From Siphlonurus alternatus (lineage: Eukaryota; Arthropoda; Insecta; Ephemeroptera; Siphlonuridae), in the NCBI GenBank assembly GCA_949825025.1, contig OX463778.1, forward strand, positions 28,167,265-28,231,264: a stretch of DNA of 64,000 bases, given 5' to 3'. Both the position numbers and the translations under genes were made by a program. Positions 23,140 to 37,200 of the stretch are shown piece by piece; positions within the stretch are counted from its first letter, which is position 1, and each line of letters begins with the position of its first letter. Below the pieces are notes generated by a model. It had not been told where the DNA came from, did not search any database, and saw only the letters and a program-made list of their open reading frames with translations.

Positions 23140-26100
23140 GTGAGCAATTAATTGTCACACACTGGCTAGCAGCGCACAGTCACAATTTTTAATTGCAAAA
23201 ATTGAAAAGAGCGTACAAAATTGCATGTGTATGGATTTTGTTCAGATTTTTTAAAACCCGTTTTTTTTTTTTAATATTTATTGAAAGTGCCACCACGCCT
23301 CCGTCTCTCGCTTCTCTTTAATAATAGATTAAGAAATTCACTACAAAAAGGGGCGTAGTTGACACTTTTAATATTTAACATGACAAAATTTGAATTAGAG
23401 GAACATAAATTTTTACGCTCTATTATAATTTAATAATGCAAGTTGTCAGTAAAATTGTGCTATGACATGACTCATCTCTTTTGAACTTTCTGAGACGAAC
23501 TGATGTAATGTCAGAAAGGTGTATAACCCTTGTTTAAAAATAAATCACAAAGCCTTTAGTTTGTGAGTAATAAATAAAATTTGCTTCAATTCACTTTTAA
23601 GTCGATTAATTATTTTGAATTAACCAATGAAGGTACGTAACTTCCACATGCAGGAGCATGTTGAGTGTTTACATATATTTGATCTTACAAACCAAATATT
23701 ATAATAAATTTCCTTATACATGCAGTTTACAAATCAGTCAATACACAAAATTTTAAACTCAAACTAGAACGATTTGTGAGAAAGAAACTTTGCTAGAGGA
23801 AACTAGAGAGTCGATGTTTAATACTCCTTTGTGTCCAAGTGGCCTGAGCTGGCAATGTGAAATCCGTCTTCAAATGAGGGTTATTGAAGCCAAACGCTTT
23901 CCCATTGTACGTGTGCTTTTACCTCGTCAGTAATGCAGGGCGATGCGCTGTCACTTAGTTTGGTGACTAGATGACGTCACTGGCGCTGAAAATGTGTCAT
24001 ATATATTTACGACGCGAGTACTGTTCGAGCATTCACCTCACGCTTTGAAGGGAAATAAAAAAAAAATAATAAGAAACTAAGCAGACACTGCACTACATTT
24101 TTACATGTACAGCAGTTACAATCCTTGGTTTTAGAGGTTAAATTGGGTCGGTATAATAGAGCCTTTGCAGACTATAGAGAAAAAAATTAAATAATATTTT
24201 AAAAAAATCCAAAGCTGGAGTGAACGCGTAATTTAACAATCATGGGGCCTTATAGAAATCTGCACGGGTTAGGATTTTTTTTTTTCCCCCGGCCCTGGTT
24301 TGCGAAAACTGCTTTACTAATCGCGGCCCGGCCGGCCCGTGGATTACAGTTCACACTCTTCTCGTTGTGTCTTTTTATTTTAGTGCTTTACGATCCATTA
24401 TAAAAATGACAACAAAGTTATTTTATATTTTTCCTGCTTAATTTCCCCCCTCTCTTTTCCCGTAGTAAAAATAATCACATAACCATGCATTGAAAATTTA
24501 ATTTAAGTAATAGCCGGAATAGGCCCAGCCCGGGCCCGTTGCAAACTGCAGCCGATGCCCGACCCGCAGGCCATCAGGCCCGTGCAGACCTTGTATACCT
24601 GCAGACAAACCCCCTCGATGGCCTCGATTGATTATAAGAAAGTTCGTGAATAAATTAGGTGGCATTAAACAAATTAATTATGAGTGATATTTTATGACTC
24701 GAGCTTGAACCAAAACGATGTTTAATTTTTCTCATTTGAGAACATCCAGAAAACTTTTAAATTATATAATAATAAATATAATTAATAAATATATGCATAA
24801 ATAGTATAAAATGTAGTATATAAATATTTGTATAAATAGCGTAAGTTACAAAACTAACTTGTCACTATAATATAAGGAGTGGAATATAGCAATGTCTGTA
24901 TTGCAGACGAGGATATTCCATTGACGTATTATCTTAAAAAATCTGATTATTGTGATGATTTAAATAGACTAAATTACATATGTATATGTGAGTTAAGTTG
25001 TACAAGAGAGAGGCATGTGGATAAAAAGAGCAAAAACGCACAAATTTATTGTATTATTCGACAGAATCCACGGTATGAAAGTAGTTTGATACTTTGATGG
25101 CATCAAGGACTTGTATATAAGATTATATGCGGTTCCAGTGGATATTCTCCTATTCTTTTTCATTTTACTTTTACTATACCTCCTATGGCATATAATATAT
25201 TGCAATATATATGTTTATTATTTAAATTATACAATAATACATTAAGTAAACTGTTAATTTTAATATATATTACAATTATTGATATTTACAATGAGCAAAT
25301 CACAGTTTAGTTTTACGTAAGAGAATTTCATAACATGAAATAAAAAGTCTACATGAAGTACTTATATTAAGCAAACACTTCATCTTTACGAATTTGTTTG
25401 CTAATTACCACGTTGTTGTCTTTGTCGTGAAAGAATGTTTACTTTACATGAAAGAACTTGTACTTCATAAAGAGGCTTAACGAAGTGCCTCGTCTCGCAT
25501 CACCTGTTGAGCGTGTGATTGCGCAACTCTGCTTGCTTTTGTTTTACATCATTGAGTAAGAGTGACCCTCACGGTGCGACAGTAGTGGTGATGTTAGGTG
25601 CCGGCGCCCACTCTTGTGGTGAGATAAGGACCAGAGAGTTCTGATCAATAATTTTAATTAGGTGGATGACACTTCAAGAAAATTTTGAAACTTCGGTACT
25701 TTATTCATGCTTCTTACACTGTATACGTTTACATGAAGTGGATTTATTGACGACAGTAACTTGTCAATAATGGAATAATATTATAGCCATGCATGTTGAG
25801 TGTTGCGTGATAGTTAGAATACAGTTCATTACACCGTATGTATACGACAATTACGATCGAAGTTAAATTCCTCATTATTTATTTAAACTCAGCTTTTTAC
25901 GAATAATATTTTTTTATGTTACTAAACAAATTTCAAAATTAAAAATATCATTTTCCCTCAACACTTATTATAGTTCAATTTTAGTTCTCATATATTTAAA
26001 ATTGGCTATCATATAAATTAAATTAACTTCAAAAATTACTGTAATTAATTTGAAAATCAGGGAGTATTATTTTTGAAGTAGTAATTAATTATTTTCAAAC

Positions 26101-28123
26101 AGTTTATTTTAGCAGGACTGTACAGTACAAATGTGTAACTGGATATACAGTATACACATATATAGTATAGAAACACTTGGTGCAAGCTATGCTATAATGA
26201 TCTCACAGAACACATTATTGTTATTATTATTTGACAGCTTGTTTCAGTAGAGAACACGGGTTCTTGTTTGACAGTTGTGAGAACGTAGCCTATTGTTTCT
26301 AGCCCGGCTTCTCTTAGCATGTGGCTTATTGATTACGTATTCACTCTTGCCTGGTCGGTGACAGGTGAACACGCACCTTGTTGCTGGCTGCCCCCGACCT
26401 ATGTTATTTACCCCCTAAGTACATACCATGTCAGAACAATAGACGACTTGCAAAACCCCATTTTTAGCAAAAAGTAAACAAACAAAAGTGACCCCCAGTT
26501 CATTGTTGTTTTTATTATGTGTAAAAATTTTGCTTATACATTGGACCTTAAGGGAAATTCACGATTTTCACACAGAGATTTCAATATGTTACAAACCTAC
26601 GATTCTAAATATAAAAATATCACCAGAATCTGCAATTTTTGGCCATTTGTAATGCCGAATGCGTATCGGAAGAATTTTTCTTTATTTCAATATGGTAAAT
26701 TTCATATGATACCAAATCGAGCGTGGCGCAGTGCATTGACCGGTTCTCGTTAGATCACCGAAGTCAGGCTACGTCGAGCGTGGTTAGTACTTGGATGGGT
26801 GGACCGTTTCAAGTAAAAAATACGCTGCTCCCTCCCTGGGGTAAATTCGTCTCGCTTTGCACCCAGTGCAGTGATGCACTTGTGTGTGGTTCCCCAGGCT
26901 TTGGACATCGCTTTGGTCCATTGAGAAAAAGTAGAGGTGTCCGTCCTGACTGAGGTTTTCCACGGTTCCCTCAGTCTCACCTCAGCGAATGCTGGGACGC
27001 GTAAGCATGCAGGCCGTGGCCACTCACTATATCCGTTCCCTACCTTATCCCTACCCAGTACCCCGCCGCGAGCTGTAAGCTCTTAGGGGTGTATCCTTGA
27101 AAAAAAAAAACAAAAAAAAAACAGCCAATTGCATGGGGGAAGATACGTTACTAGGCAAACTCCAGTTTGTTGATTTTAACTGTTGCAATCAAAGCTCCCT
27201 ATATCTATAGAAGCTATGCATATCCCTATATTAAAGTTCTATATTAGCACGTAGTTCTTGCTTTGGCCACGCAGCGCTAGTGTTGAGACAAACCGGAAAT
27301 CGGAACGAATCGGAAGTTAATAATCGAACGTCACCTTAGGTGCGAAAATTTAAAAATAACATTGCGGGGTTCCAGGGTGATGTTCGTTTATTAACTTCCG
27401 ATTTCCGGTTTGTCTTAACACTAGCGCTGTGGTGGCGAAAAGTGCAACTACTTTGCCTAGTTGAAATTTGTATAGAAACAACTCGGATCTGCATAGCAGG
27501 CATAGCTTCTATAGATATAGAATATCTATATCTATAGCTTTGGTTGCAATAATCAACAATCTGGAAGTTCCTTGGTTACGTATCTTCCCCCATGCAATTG
27601 GCTGATTTGGTATCATGAAATTTACCATATTAAAGTAAAGAAAACTTCTTCTGATACGCATTTCAGCATTATAAATGGCCAAAAACTGCAGATTCTGCAG
27701 TTTGGTGATGTTTTTATATTTAGAATCGTAGGTTTGTAACATATTGAAATCTGTGTGTGAAAATCGTCAATTTTCCATAAGGTCCAATGTATAAGCAAAA
27801 TTTATACACATAATCAAACAACAATGAACTGTGGCCACTGTGGGGTCACTTTTGTTTGTTTACTTTTTGCTAAAAATGGGGTTTTGCAAGTCGTCTATTA
27901 GGACAATTTTAAATTATAAACATTGTTGATAATTATGTTGCGAAATGCCCCTGAAAAAGTTGACAAGTAAACGTTACATAAGTAGAGCTCGATAATGGTT
28001 GATGATGCTGTATTATAAAATGATCGAGTGAAACCAGTTGTAAAGAAATTACGAATGAATCGTCTATAGATAAGCAATTAACTTTATAAAAAAATTGTCG
28101 CTATATGTTATAGCCATTGCAAC

Positions 28124-28218
<95 letters not shown>

Positions 28219-31200
28219 CAATAAGAACTATTATATGAAATTATTCAAATTCTATTTCAATCTTTAGCTTTATGTATAATAATTACCTCGTTAATAATGG
28301 AAGAGGGTCCCCCAGCCTCTACTTAACTTGACGATGCCAAATAAAAATAAAATTATGTCACAATTTTAAATCATTCATCAATTTATTACATACAATCGGA
28401 ATGACTAATCGATGCATCACGTGTTCAAAGACAATCGATCGCGCGATCTAAATCTTGCATGGAGTTTTCGATAATTTCAATCCATGCCTCAATAATTTGT
28501 ACATTTTAGTGATTACGTAACGCACTGCATACTGTATAAAATAAATAAACGTAGCGTTATTTGTAAAGCTCATGATGTTCGTTTACGACAATTTGTTGCA
28601 GTTATAAACCATCTTATCATGAAACATATAATATATATAAAACACTAGCTTATTGAGCAACTTAATTACATTTTAATCTTGTTATTTTTTATTGAAGATT
28701 ATGCGATATTTTAACATGAAATTATTAAGTACAATCTTGGTGAAATTAATAAGACGTTATATTGCCTTCATTACTAACTACGGAGCCGGAAATTAATGCT
28801 AAATGCTTGCATTGACACTGCATGTATGTGTATTAGAAAACAGTTATTTCAGGTTTTATTCTCAAAAAGAATGTAATCAATACATGGCATTCCCCGTTTA
28901 AACTTTTACCTTTCTTTTACTTTTTAAAACTGCTGGAGCTGTCATATTTATATTTTCCAAAATTATAAGGGAAAATCTTTTTGTATTTTCTGTAATTATT
29001 GTAAATAACCATCTTGCGAGAGCATTATACTGTTCCGGGTAAAAAATGTTTGTTCAGATTTCAGAAACACATGGTTATTATATAATATCCGCCGCGCTGC
29101 ATGTGTAAAGAAATGACGGCATGCTTCCACAAACTGCATCGCCAGTTTCTTCTTTGTTTAAAGAGTTTTATTTAATGTTTACGAAGTAATCCCTACAGTG
29201 AGTGACAGTCGCCTCCCACCAGCTGGGCGCGGCTCCGGTGACGTCACAGGGTACTCCCACGCACGTCACTTGACTGCATGTCGAGGTGGCAGATGACACA
29301 ACAATGGGTACTTGATGTTATACTCTTGGTCTTTAAACACAAAGTTGGTTTATAATTGTAGTATAATTTACCATAATTTATATAATATGATAAAATCACG
29401 CGTGTATAAGAAATTACTAATTGTAAGTTAATAAGAAAGTTAAAAACTTCTTAACTCAGTAACTTCTTATATACACGCGTGATTGTTTCATATAAACTAT
29501 GGTAAATTATACTAATAAATACGTTCCAGTATGACATCTAAAATCGATAATTATTATAATAATATATATTAAATCTACGACATTTCATTTTATATTTAAT
29601 CTCAGCTTTTATTGAAAACCAAAGTTGGTCGACTGAATTATTCATAAAAAGATAAAATATAATCTCATGATGTCAGTATAAAGCTACAAAAGTATGTAAC
29701 TAATGTGTTATAACAATTGAAGCGCAAGTAATTGTTATAACACAACAAACACGTCAGGAATAATAAGAGAAGAACTTGAAAAGTGATATGATAAATTCAT
29801 TAAAACCTAACATAATACTAATGAAGAGTACTTGTCTTAAGCCTGTATAAGCTAGAATTAATTGTTGACAACAATTTAAATGGCTTTTAAGACTCAAAAA
29901 GCCCCACGTGAGAGCTAAGATACTACGTGCTCGGAGTCAGCCTCCTCGTGGTATCGCGGCTGCATGTGACACCTGGAAGGGGTTGGGGGCGGCACCCACC
30001 TGCTTATCAGTTAAGGGGGCGTAACTGGAGACAGGTATACGTATTACATGGATATGTATCATGGTCGATACGGCAGCAGGCAGACTGGCGTGATGCACAA
30101 AGTTTGGACTGTCATCGACAAGCAATAATTTAATATCTTCGAACATATCATGTTTAATTACTGATTAATGTGTAAAATAGATAATAAGATATTGACTCAT
30201 TCTTTTCCCATAAATATATAATATTAGGTCATGATTTTACTGCATGTTGTAATAGGATATGATTTGCAACCATTTTTTTTTTTTTTAATATTCATTAATT
30301 CTAATAAGTCAACTTTAATTTTCATTCATTAAATTATAAATGCCTGATCATAATTAATGAAATACCTCACAAATAATGCAGTAAAAAATGTTATATAATG
30401 TATCCATAATAAACAACAACAGCACTGATAAAGAAAGATAATTCACGAGATAACCTACTTCGTCTGCAGCAGACGAGATGGAATTATTTCTTTATGACCT
30501 CTCAACACATTCTTAGTACATAATTTGAGGAAATTTACTCGTTATGCAGCAACTATGTTGTCTTTCTTCCGCTTTTCAGGAATATTGCTTGATAAACCCA
30601 GATGTTTTGTGTTGCAAGTTATTTATTTTCAGCTGGGAAAAAATACATATTTATATTAGAAGAGAAGAACAAACAGTAATAAACACATGCATGATATTAT
30701 ATATGATGTAATGTAAATCGGCCGAATTTCACTTTCATTATATTACAAATATACAAATATATGTGTTATCAGACTCATTATTACTTTTTCAATAGCACAA
30801 ATGTTTTTATAAAATAAAAAAATGTGTACTATTTTTTAAATAGGCACAATTTAAATATCCTTTTTTGTATATTAAAATTAGATTTGACCGTGTATTAATT
30901 GTTATAACGCGCATAATTATGTTAGATTCTTATTTATTTCAATATTTATTCATATTTACACGTGGTAAAAAAAAATATACACAGTACATTATCACAAAAT
31001 AGCATCACATGATAGCTAGATAATACAAAATTATGCAATTTTTAATTAATGTATTAAAAGTCGTTAAAAATTTGTGCGCATATGAGACTCGTCAGAAAAA
31101 GTCAAACATCTTTTACTCGTGTTTGATCATGTGTGATATTTGATAAGTGTTTGATGTGGCGAAATGAAACCGTCTTAATGTAAGGATTTTACGAGGATAC

Positions 31201-34200
31201 ATCAAGTCTGTTTCACTTCTCTGTACGTGTGGCTAAAATCTGTTGAGAGAAAAGCACGCTCACGTCAGCCATCAGTCAGTAAATGTCAGTATCCTTTTGC
31301 TGTTAGGCACGCTAGAGGGGAGTTTACATGTCTTGGTAAACGGTGCGGCGTGAGAGTCAATCCTAAGTCCTCGAGATCCACAGAGATTAGGGAAAGCATA
31401 AAATTAATTCGTCGGTGGTTACAATACAAATCTCAAATTGAGTAAGTTTTTACATATTATTTTGTTTAATTCCGTATAGTTATTGTGTTAGAATAGTTAG
31501 ATATTAATAATATTGATCTTCGAAGTGAACATGGCCATCGAGCTGAGCCAAGAGTCACCTTCATCTTCTAATGTATAATATATGTACTGGTGACGATTTC
31601 AATCCTCGTGCGAGCCACTATGGCAATACGAAAAACACGTATGCTTAAACCTATCCCCTCGGCTTCTTATGAACTCAAATTGCTATCCATGTAAGCATGC
31701 CCCAACAAGGCGTGCTAATAATATCCGAGCTGGCGTCACCGCACCCGCTCGTCTCCTCATGCATGCACCTAAACACGATGCAAAAGAAGCGTGAGAAGAA
31801 TCGGATTTCATTATGAATCTTCGTGTTTACTGACATTTACTTTAGAATTTCTATAAGCAGTTATATTGTTTCATTTTGATGGTGGCCAGAATAATTATTA
31901 TTATGTCGTATTTTTGTTTATTTAAAATAATAACGACGTGGAGTAAAATAGCACCTTAACAATAATAATATAATACACTTAACCAAATTTTTTGTCATAA
32001 ATAAAAATTTAAATAGGGGACGTATTTCAATAAAAAAGACTTAATGTAACTTCCTTTCAATGAGATTTTAATTCTCTTTTGCTGACTTATAATATTTTAA
32101 TACATTTCGTTTTTGTTTTTTTTTTTCTGTATTCTCCTGCGTACTGACTTTCCTCTTTCCTACATATCTTAAATTTAGTTGAGTTATCAAAACACAATGG
32201 AGTATCGACCTCAGTTTTTTTTTATTGCAGAAATGGATAGAGGGTGCAAAGTTATGCTACACTGATTTTTTTTTTTTATATTTTTTTAGATTTTTATCCA
32301 TTTCTGCAATAAAAAAAATGATGTTGATACTCCATTATTAATATTATGTTCTTTTTACATGATTATAAATATATTTTGGTACTATCTGTTCCTTTTTCTC
32401 CCAGGAAAAGGTTTACCAGGAAAAAAAAAGGTTTACAAGACGAAATTAGCAATCGTAATTAGCCAAACTCGTCTGAAAAAGTGACATGTATATTTTATTA
32501 GAATGTTTCCCCGGATATTTGTCATTTGGATTTGCACAGTCTTGGTCCAAAAAAGTGCTGTTCTTGTGTGACTTTGTCTCACTCTTTATGCCTAACTGTT
32601 TACAACTAAGACGTGTCGTTTGCAGCCTTGTGGTCTCCATCATCTCTTGTGACTATGCAACCAGTTCCAAGTGCTCTCATTTGTTTTTTAGCAATATCCT
32701 AATGTCCTCAATGTCCATATAGCAATGGTGCTGGTGTACACGTCAGGCTTCGGCATCACGGCCGGCGCCCACCGCCTCTGGTCCCACCGCGCCTACAAGG
32801 CACGCTGGCCCCTGAGACTCATCCTCTGCTTCCTCTTCACCATCACCGGACAGGTGAGTTGGAAAAAGCACGTCCATTGGTGGAAATTAGCAGAATGTCT
32901 CTGCTGATTGATTCGTTAACCTCGAGTAAAAAGTTGTCGAAACAACTGACGAGCATGTAACTCCAAGCTTTGTTGTGTGAAAATATTTTTTATTATTATT
33001 TTTTTTTTTTATGAGGATAAACCCCTAAGAGCTTACAGCTTGCGGCAGGGTAATGTGTAGGGATAAGGTAGGAAACGGATGGTGCGCTTCATGATAAAGG
33101 TGTTAATATTTGATTAATATTGATTTTTAGCAGAATCATTTTCGGATCGCCAATCGTGTTGGGTGGTCCTGCAACGTTACGCTTCATTTTTTGCTTGACG
33201 ATGCCTCAAAGTGGCTCAAGCAAATGACGCAAAATATTGCAAAACCAATGAGGAAAAGAGGGTGAAGTTAATTCCAAATTAACTTACCTATTATTATTAT
33301 AATCAACAATATTAAAATTTATGAACGCAATTGCTGTGTGATGTTTTAAAATTAGAAATTTTAGAAATATTTCTTCTTGTTAACTCGATACACAACGATA
33401 GCACAGCTATATCAAAATGGAGAAAAAATTGACCTGATTACTATAGTTTATCATTATTATTATTATTATTATTACTTTTGCCATAAAAATTTAATTATAT
33501 AAATATTATAAATATAAACACGTGCATTTCAAATGATATAAACTCTGTTTACAAAAAAGGAGTTCACAGCCCCACATAGTGATATACTGCTGTTTTGTAT
33601 AGGCGGACGTCGTGTAATATTTTTTAAAGAAATATGATATTCAGCGTGGGCGGAGAGAAAGAAAACTAATTTGTTTGGCTTCCTGGGGGCACCTCATGCA
33701 GCTCTCCTTGATCCGAGCTCCTCCTGCATTGTCAGACCCCTCCAGAGTGGAGTATTGACCCATCGGTGTGGCTCTCACTGTGTGTCATTTTTATTGGATG
33801 AATCGAAATGTCTTGCATATTCGATATGGAACTTAATTAAATCAGAACTTTATCCCTCTAGGGATTTCTGAAGACTTGCCAACTGCAATAGGCATAAAAT
33901 GTCACGCCATGACCTTTCGCGTAATCAATTTTTGAAATCTGGTAGGCATGCACAGTAATTATTTTTTAGTTCATGTTTTTATTTTTACTAATAATAAGAA
34001 GAAAAAAATAACAAAAAAAGTACCAAGAAGAAATTAAATGCACCACCATTTAGCAATTTTGTTTTTAAATGTTATTTGTTCAGTAAAAGAATTAATAATA
34101 AATATTATGCTGTGTTTTAAATTTAAAAATGAAATCTATGCTTGGTATTACTATTTAAAAATAATATCAACAAAAAAGAGGAAATTAAAACGTTTTAATC

Positions 34201-37200
34201 ATTAATTTTTAATAAAAGAAAGAGATAGAGAGAAACAGCATGATTAAATGTTGATTATATTTTATTATATTATATTAGCATGTTTGCTGTAATAGAGATT
34301 TAGAAATATATTATTAGAATTCCTTCTTTAACTTCTTTGATGTTCTTTTGTCTCTTAGCGTCACGCGTACGCCTGGGCCCTTGATCACCGCGTGCACCAC
34401 AAATACTCGGAGACCAACTCGGACCCCCATGACGCTCGTAGGGGCTTCTGGTTCGCGCACGTGGGTTGGCTGGTGCTCACTCCTCGACCTGAGGTGGTAC
34501 AGCGCCGCAAGGAGGTGGACATGAGTGATCTCGAGCAAGATTCCATCGTCATGTGGCAGAAGAGGTGAGTCTGGTGAACTCCGGAGGGATTAAACTGGAG
34601 GGGCATGTCAGGGTTTGATGTGGGTAAAGGAAATTAACGCTCCCGTCATGTGGTTGAAGGGATGACTGACACTGTGGAGAAGCCAAATGTGAACAATTAG
34701 GGGTGGGGGTGTGCCTGATGATTATAAGGAGCCAGGAGTAACGTCATATGACAGAAGCGTCCTGCGGGAAACCCGCGGAGGAAGGGTTGATCTGGAAATA
34801 GTATGTAGGGGGCTTGTGATGCCATCAGGGGCTAGGATACACGAGGACGTCATTGATTTGGGTAAAAGTTGTCTGAAGGCGGATTCACATGGCGATTTCC
34901 AGCATGCGACGCGAAGCGAATAATGCGCACTTGCTGTAACAAGTGACGGCCATATTATTTGCGATTAAAAAAAGAGCATCATAATTTAACGCGATATTCG
35001 CCGCCGCGATGACGAATTCTCTTCCATATAGGATTTCACAGCTTGTGTGACCAAATCGCGTCGCATCGCCGTTGTCACCATCTGAATCCGCCTTTAGGAG
35101 GTAAAATTCGGGGAAAAGGTTGACTTGGAGGTGATGTGTAGGGGATGTCATCAAAGGCAGAGGGACAGTAGTGCACTACCTTACGTGATAGAAGAGTTGC
35201 TGGGGAACAATGAAGATAAAAGTTCAACTGTCGTATTTAACTGACGATCTCTCTGATGATACTTATAGTCTGCCTCTCCCTATATTTAAGTGATGACAAA
35301 GTGTTACACGAGGCTGCTCTACAACTGAAAGCAAATGATTGACCCCGTGTAATTTATCGCAATATTGTTGACATCTTCAGCCGTTATTGTGTCTGCAGAC
35401 AGTAAACAACTGCTTGAACTTTTTATTTTATTTAAAAGTAAAGCATGAATTATTATGCTAGTTTGAATTTCTTTGACACATAAAAAGATATATTAAAAGT
35501 TCAGTATTTTATATCTCATTTATGCAACAAAAAATTGCAATTGTGTGGCATTAGAAAATCAACTTTAATTAAAAAAAAAAATAGTCAGAAATATATGGAA
35601 AAAATTTATTTACTATCATAACTTTGAAATTCTATTTATAAATTTATTGACGCAAGTTTATGCAGAAAGGAACTTTATTTCTCTGCTAGTGATGTTTTGA
35701 TGTGAAGAGGTGAAGACAGAACGTAGCTCTGTCGAAACAAGAATGGTGTTATCCACTACCCTAATCCCAAATCGAGTCGCAGAAGACTAAAATGCTTGGA
35801 GTTCTGTATAATGTATAATCTATAACTCCTTGTAAGCACACAAAATATATATTGGTGGTGGACTTGGTATGGAATTATTAACATTCAAACCCCATAATCC
35901 TATATATTATTATATAATTCAATAATCTATTGATTTTTTAACTAAACCCAGGGACCAAAGTACTAAGTATATACTGGGCACTTTTAGTAGATACAAACTC
36001 CTCAATTCCTTGTGTACCTCACCTAGCATTGCTTTATATTTTGTGAGTTACTTCCAAACTTGAGCTTCGTGACTTAATTAGGAATTAATCCCAGCATTTA
36101 CCTAGAAATATCCATGGAATCGATAATCAGGATGGTCGGCCATTGATGGAAGATGCCATCAAATACCTCCCGGATGCACAAAAGATGATGTTCTATTAGA
36201 ACTCCCTTAATTTGGATAAAAAATCGTTAGATACGACCACGTGACCACGTGTACACTAACGATCATCTGATTACGACGAATGCGGTAACCCACCGTGCAA
36301 AGTGCTGCTAAATCGAAGAAAAAAAAAAAACTCTTGAATTAATAATTTGAAATTATCGTAAAAGAAGTAAAAAGCCATATATTGCTTATGTTGTTTTTTT
36401 TTTTTTTTTTTTTACATAAATTGCTTCTTTGCTTTGCTTTTTTAATTAATTGTTTTGCTTCTTTTTCTTTTGATACAAATTGAACTTCGTTCATTACAGT
36501 TTTTAATGAGTTATGAATTTCTAGAAAAGTTCTCGCAAAGTTCATTGAATAAAAACACGAAAAAAATATGTATTTTATAGTTCAAACTGACACAGTTTTG
36601 CCTCCAGATATATAATTTAATGTTAATTATAAAAAAAAAAACAGATAAATTTTCTTTTTAATTATAAAATTCTTGCAAAATAATAATTGCTTACAAAATG
36701 ATGAAAATTTTTCAATATAAGAGGATAAGAATATTTTTTTTTAAGAAGTGTTTTTCATACCAGATAACAGGTAACAGTTCTTTAATTCTTTAAAAAAAAC
36801 TCTCCGCTCTTTTATATACGCTTGATGAATTGCTCCTATTATAATAAAATAGTCACTAGAACACAATAACAAGATTTGAAGAGTTAATTTTATTGTTGAG
36901 TTAATTATTAAAATTAGCTTGTATTATACTGTAAATACAAATCATTGACAAATACAAATCTGTATTTTATAGTCATTATTTAAACTGTGTTAATCATTAC
37001 TAAACTTTTAATTACCAACTGCGGTTGAGGTGAAAAACGAGCGTCTTGAAGGTATGCAACCTTTTATGTACTTGTCACATACTCTTGTGTTATTTGAAAA
37101 GTTGCTTGGCATCTATCACAGTTATTCAGTTGCTAGTAGTTTGAAGTTTGCAACAAAATCTCTTGGGGGGGGGGGGGGGGGGGGGAAGTTCAACAAGGAA

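Larger units (their letters stand above)
23140..32722 (+). other. Gene B intron between coding exons 1 and 2
   Basis: A 9.6-kb intron. It holds TGACGTCA at 23972 and 29239, a GC-rich patch at about 24290-24600, the foldback element 26438-27899 with its nested SINE, a (GA)n tract 28126-28218, a palindrome 29357-29513, and a deleted CRE-type MITE 32196-32336. Short ORFs at 29927-30133 and 31227-31445 match nothing I recognise. Confidence 0.6.

Noticed and set aside
26750..26980. Conserved 50-76 codon frame starting MRLREPWKTS, seen again at 15084-14902 and 55154-55369
   Set aside because: It is the antisense of the SINE body; conservation comes from shared repeat origin, not coding selection.
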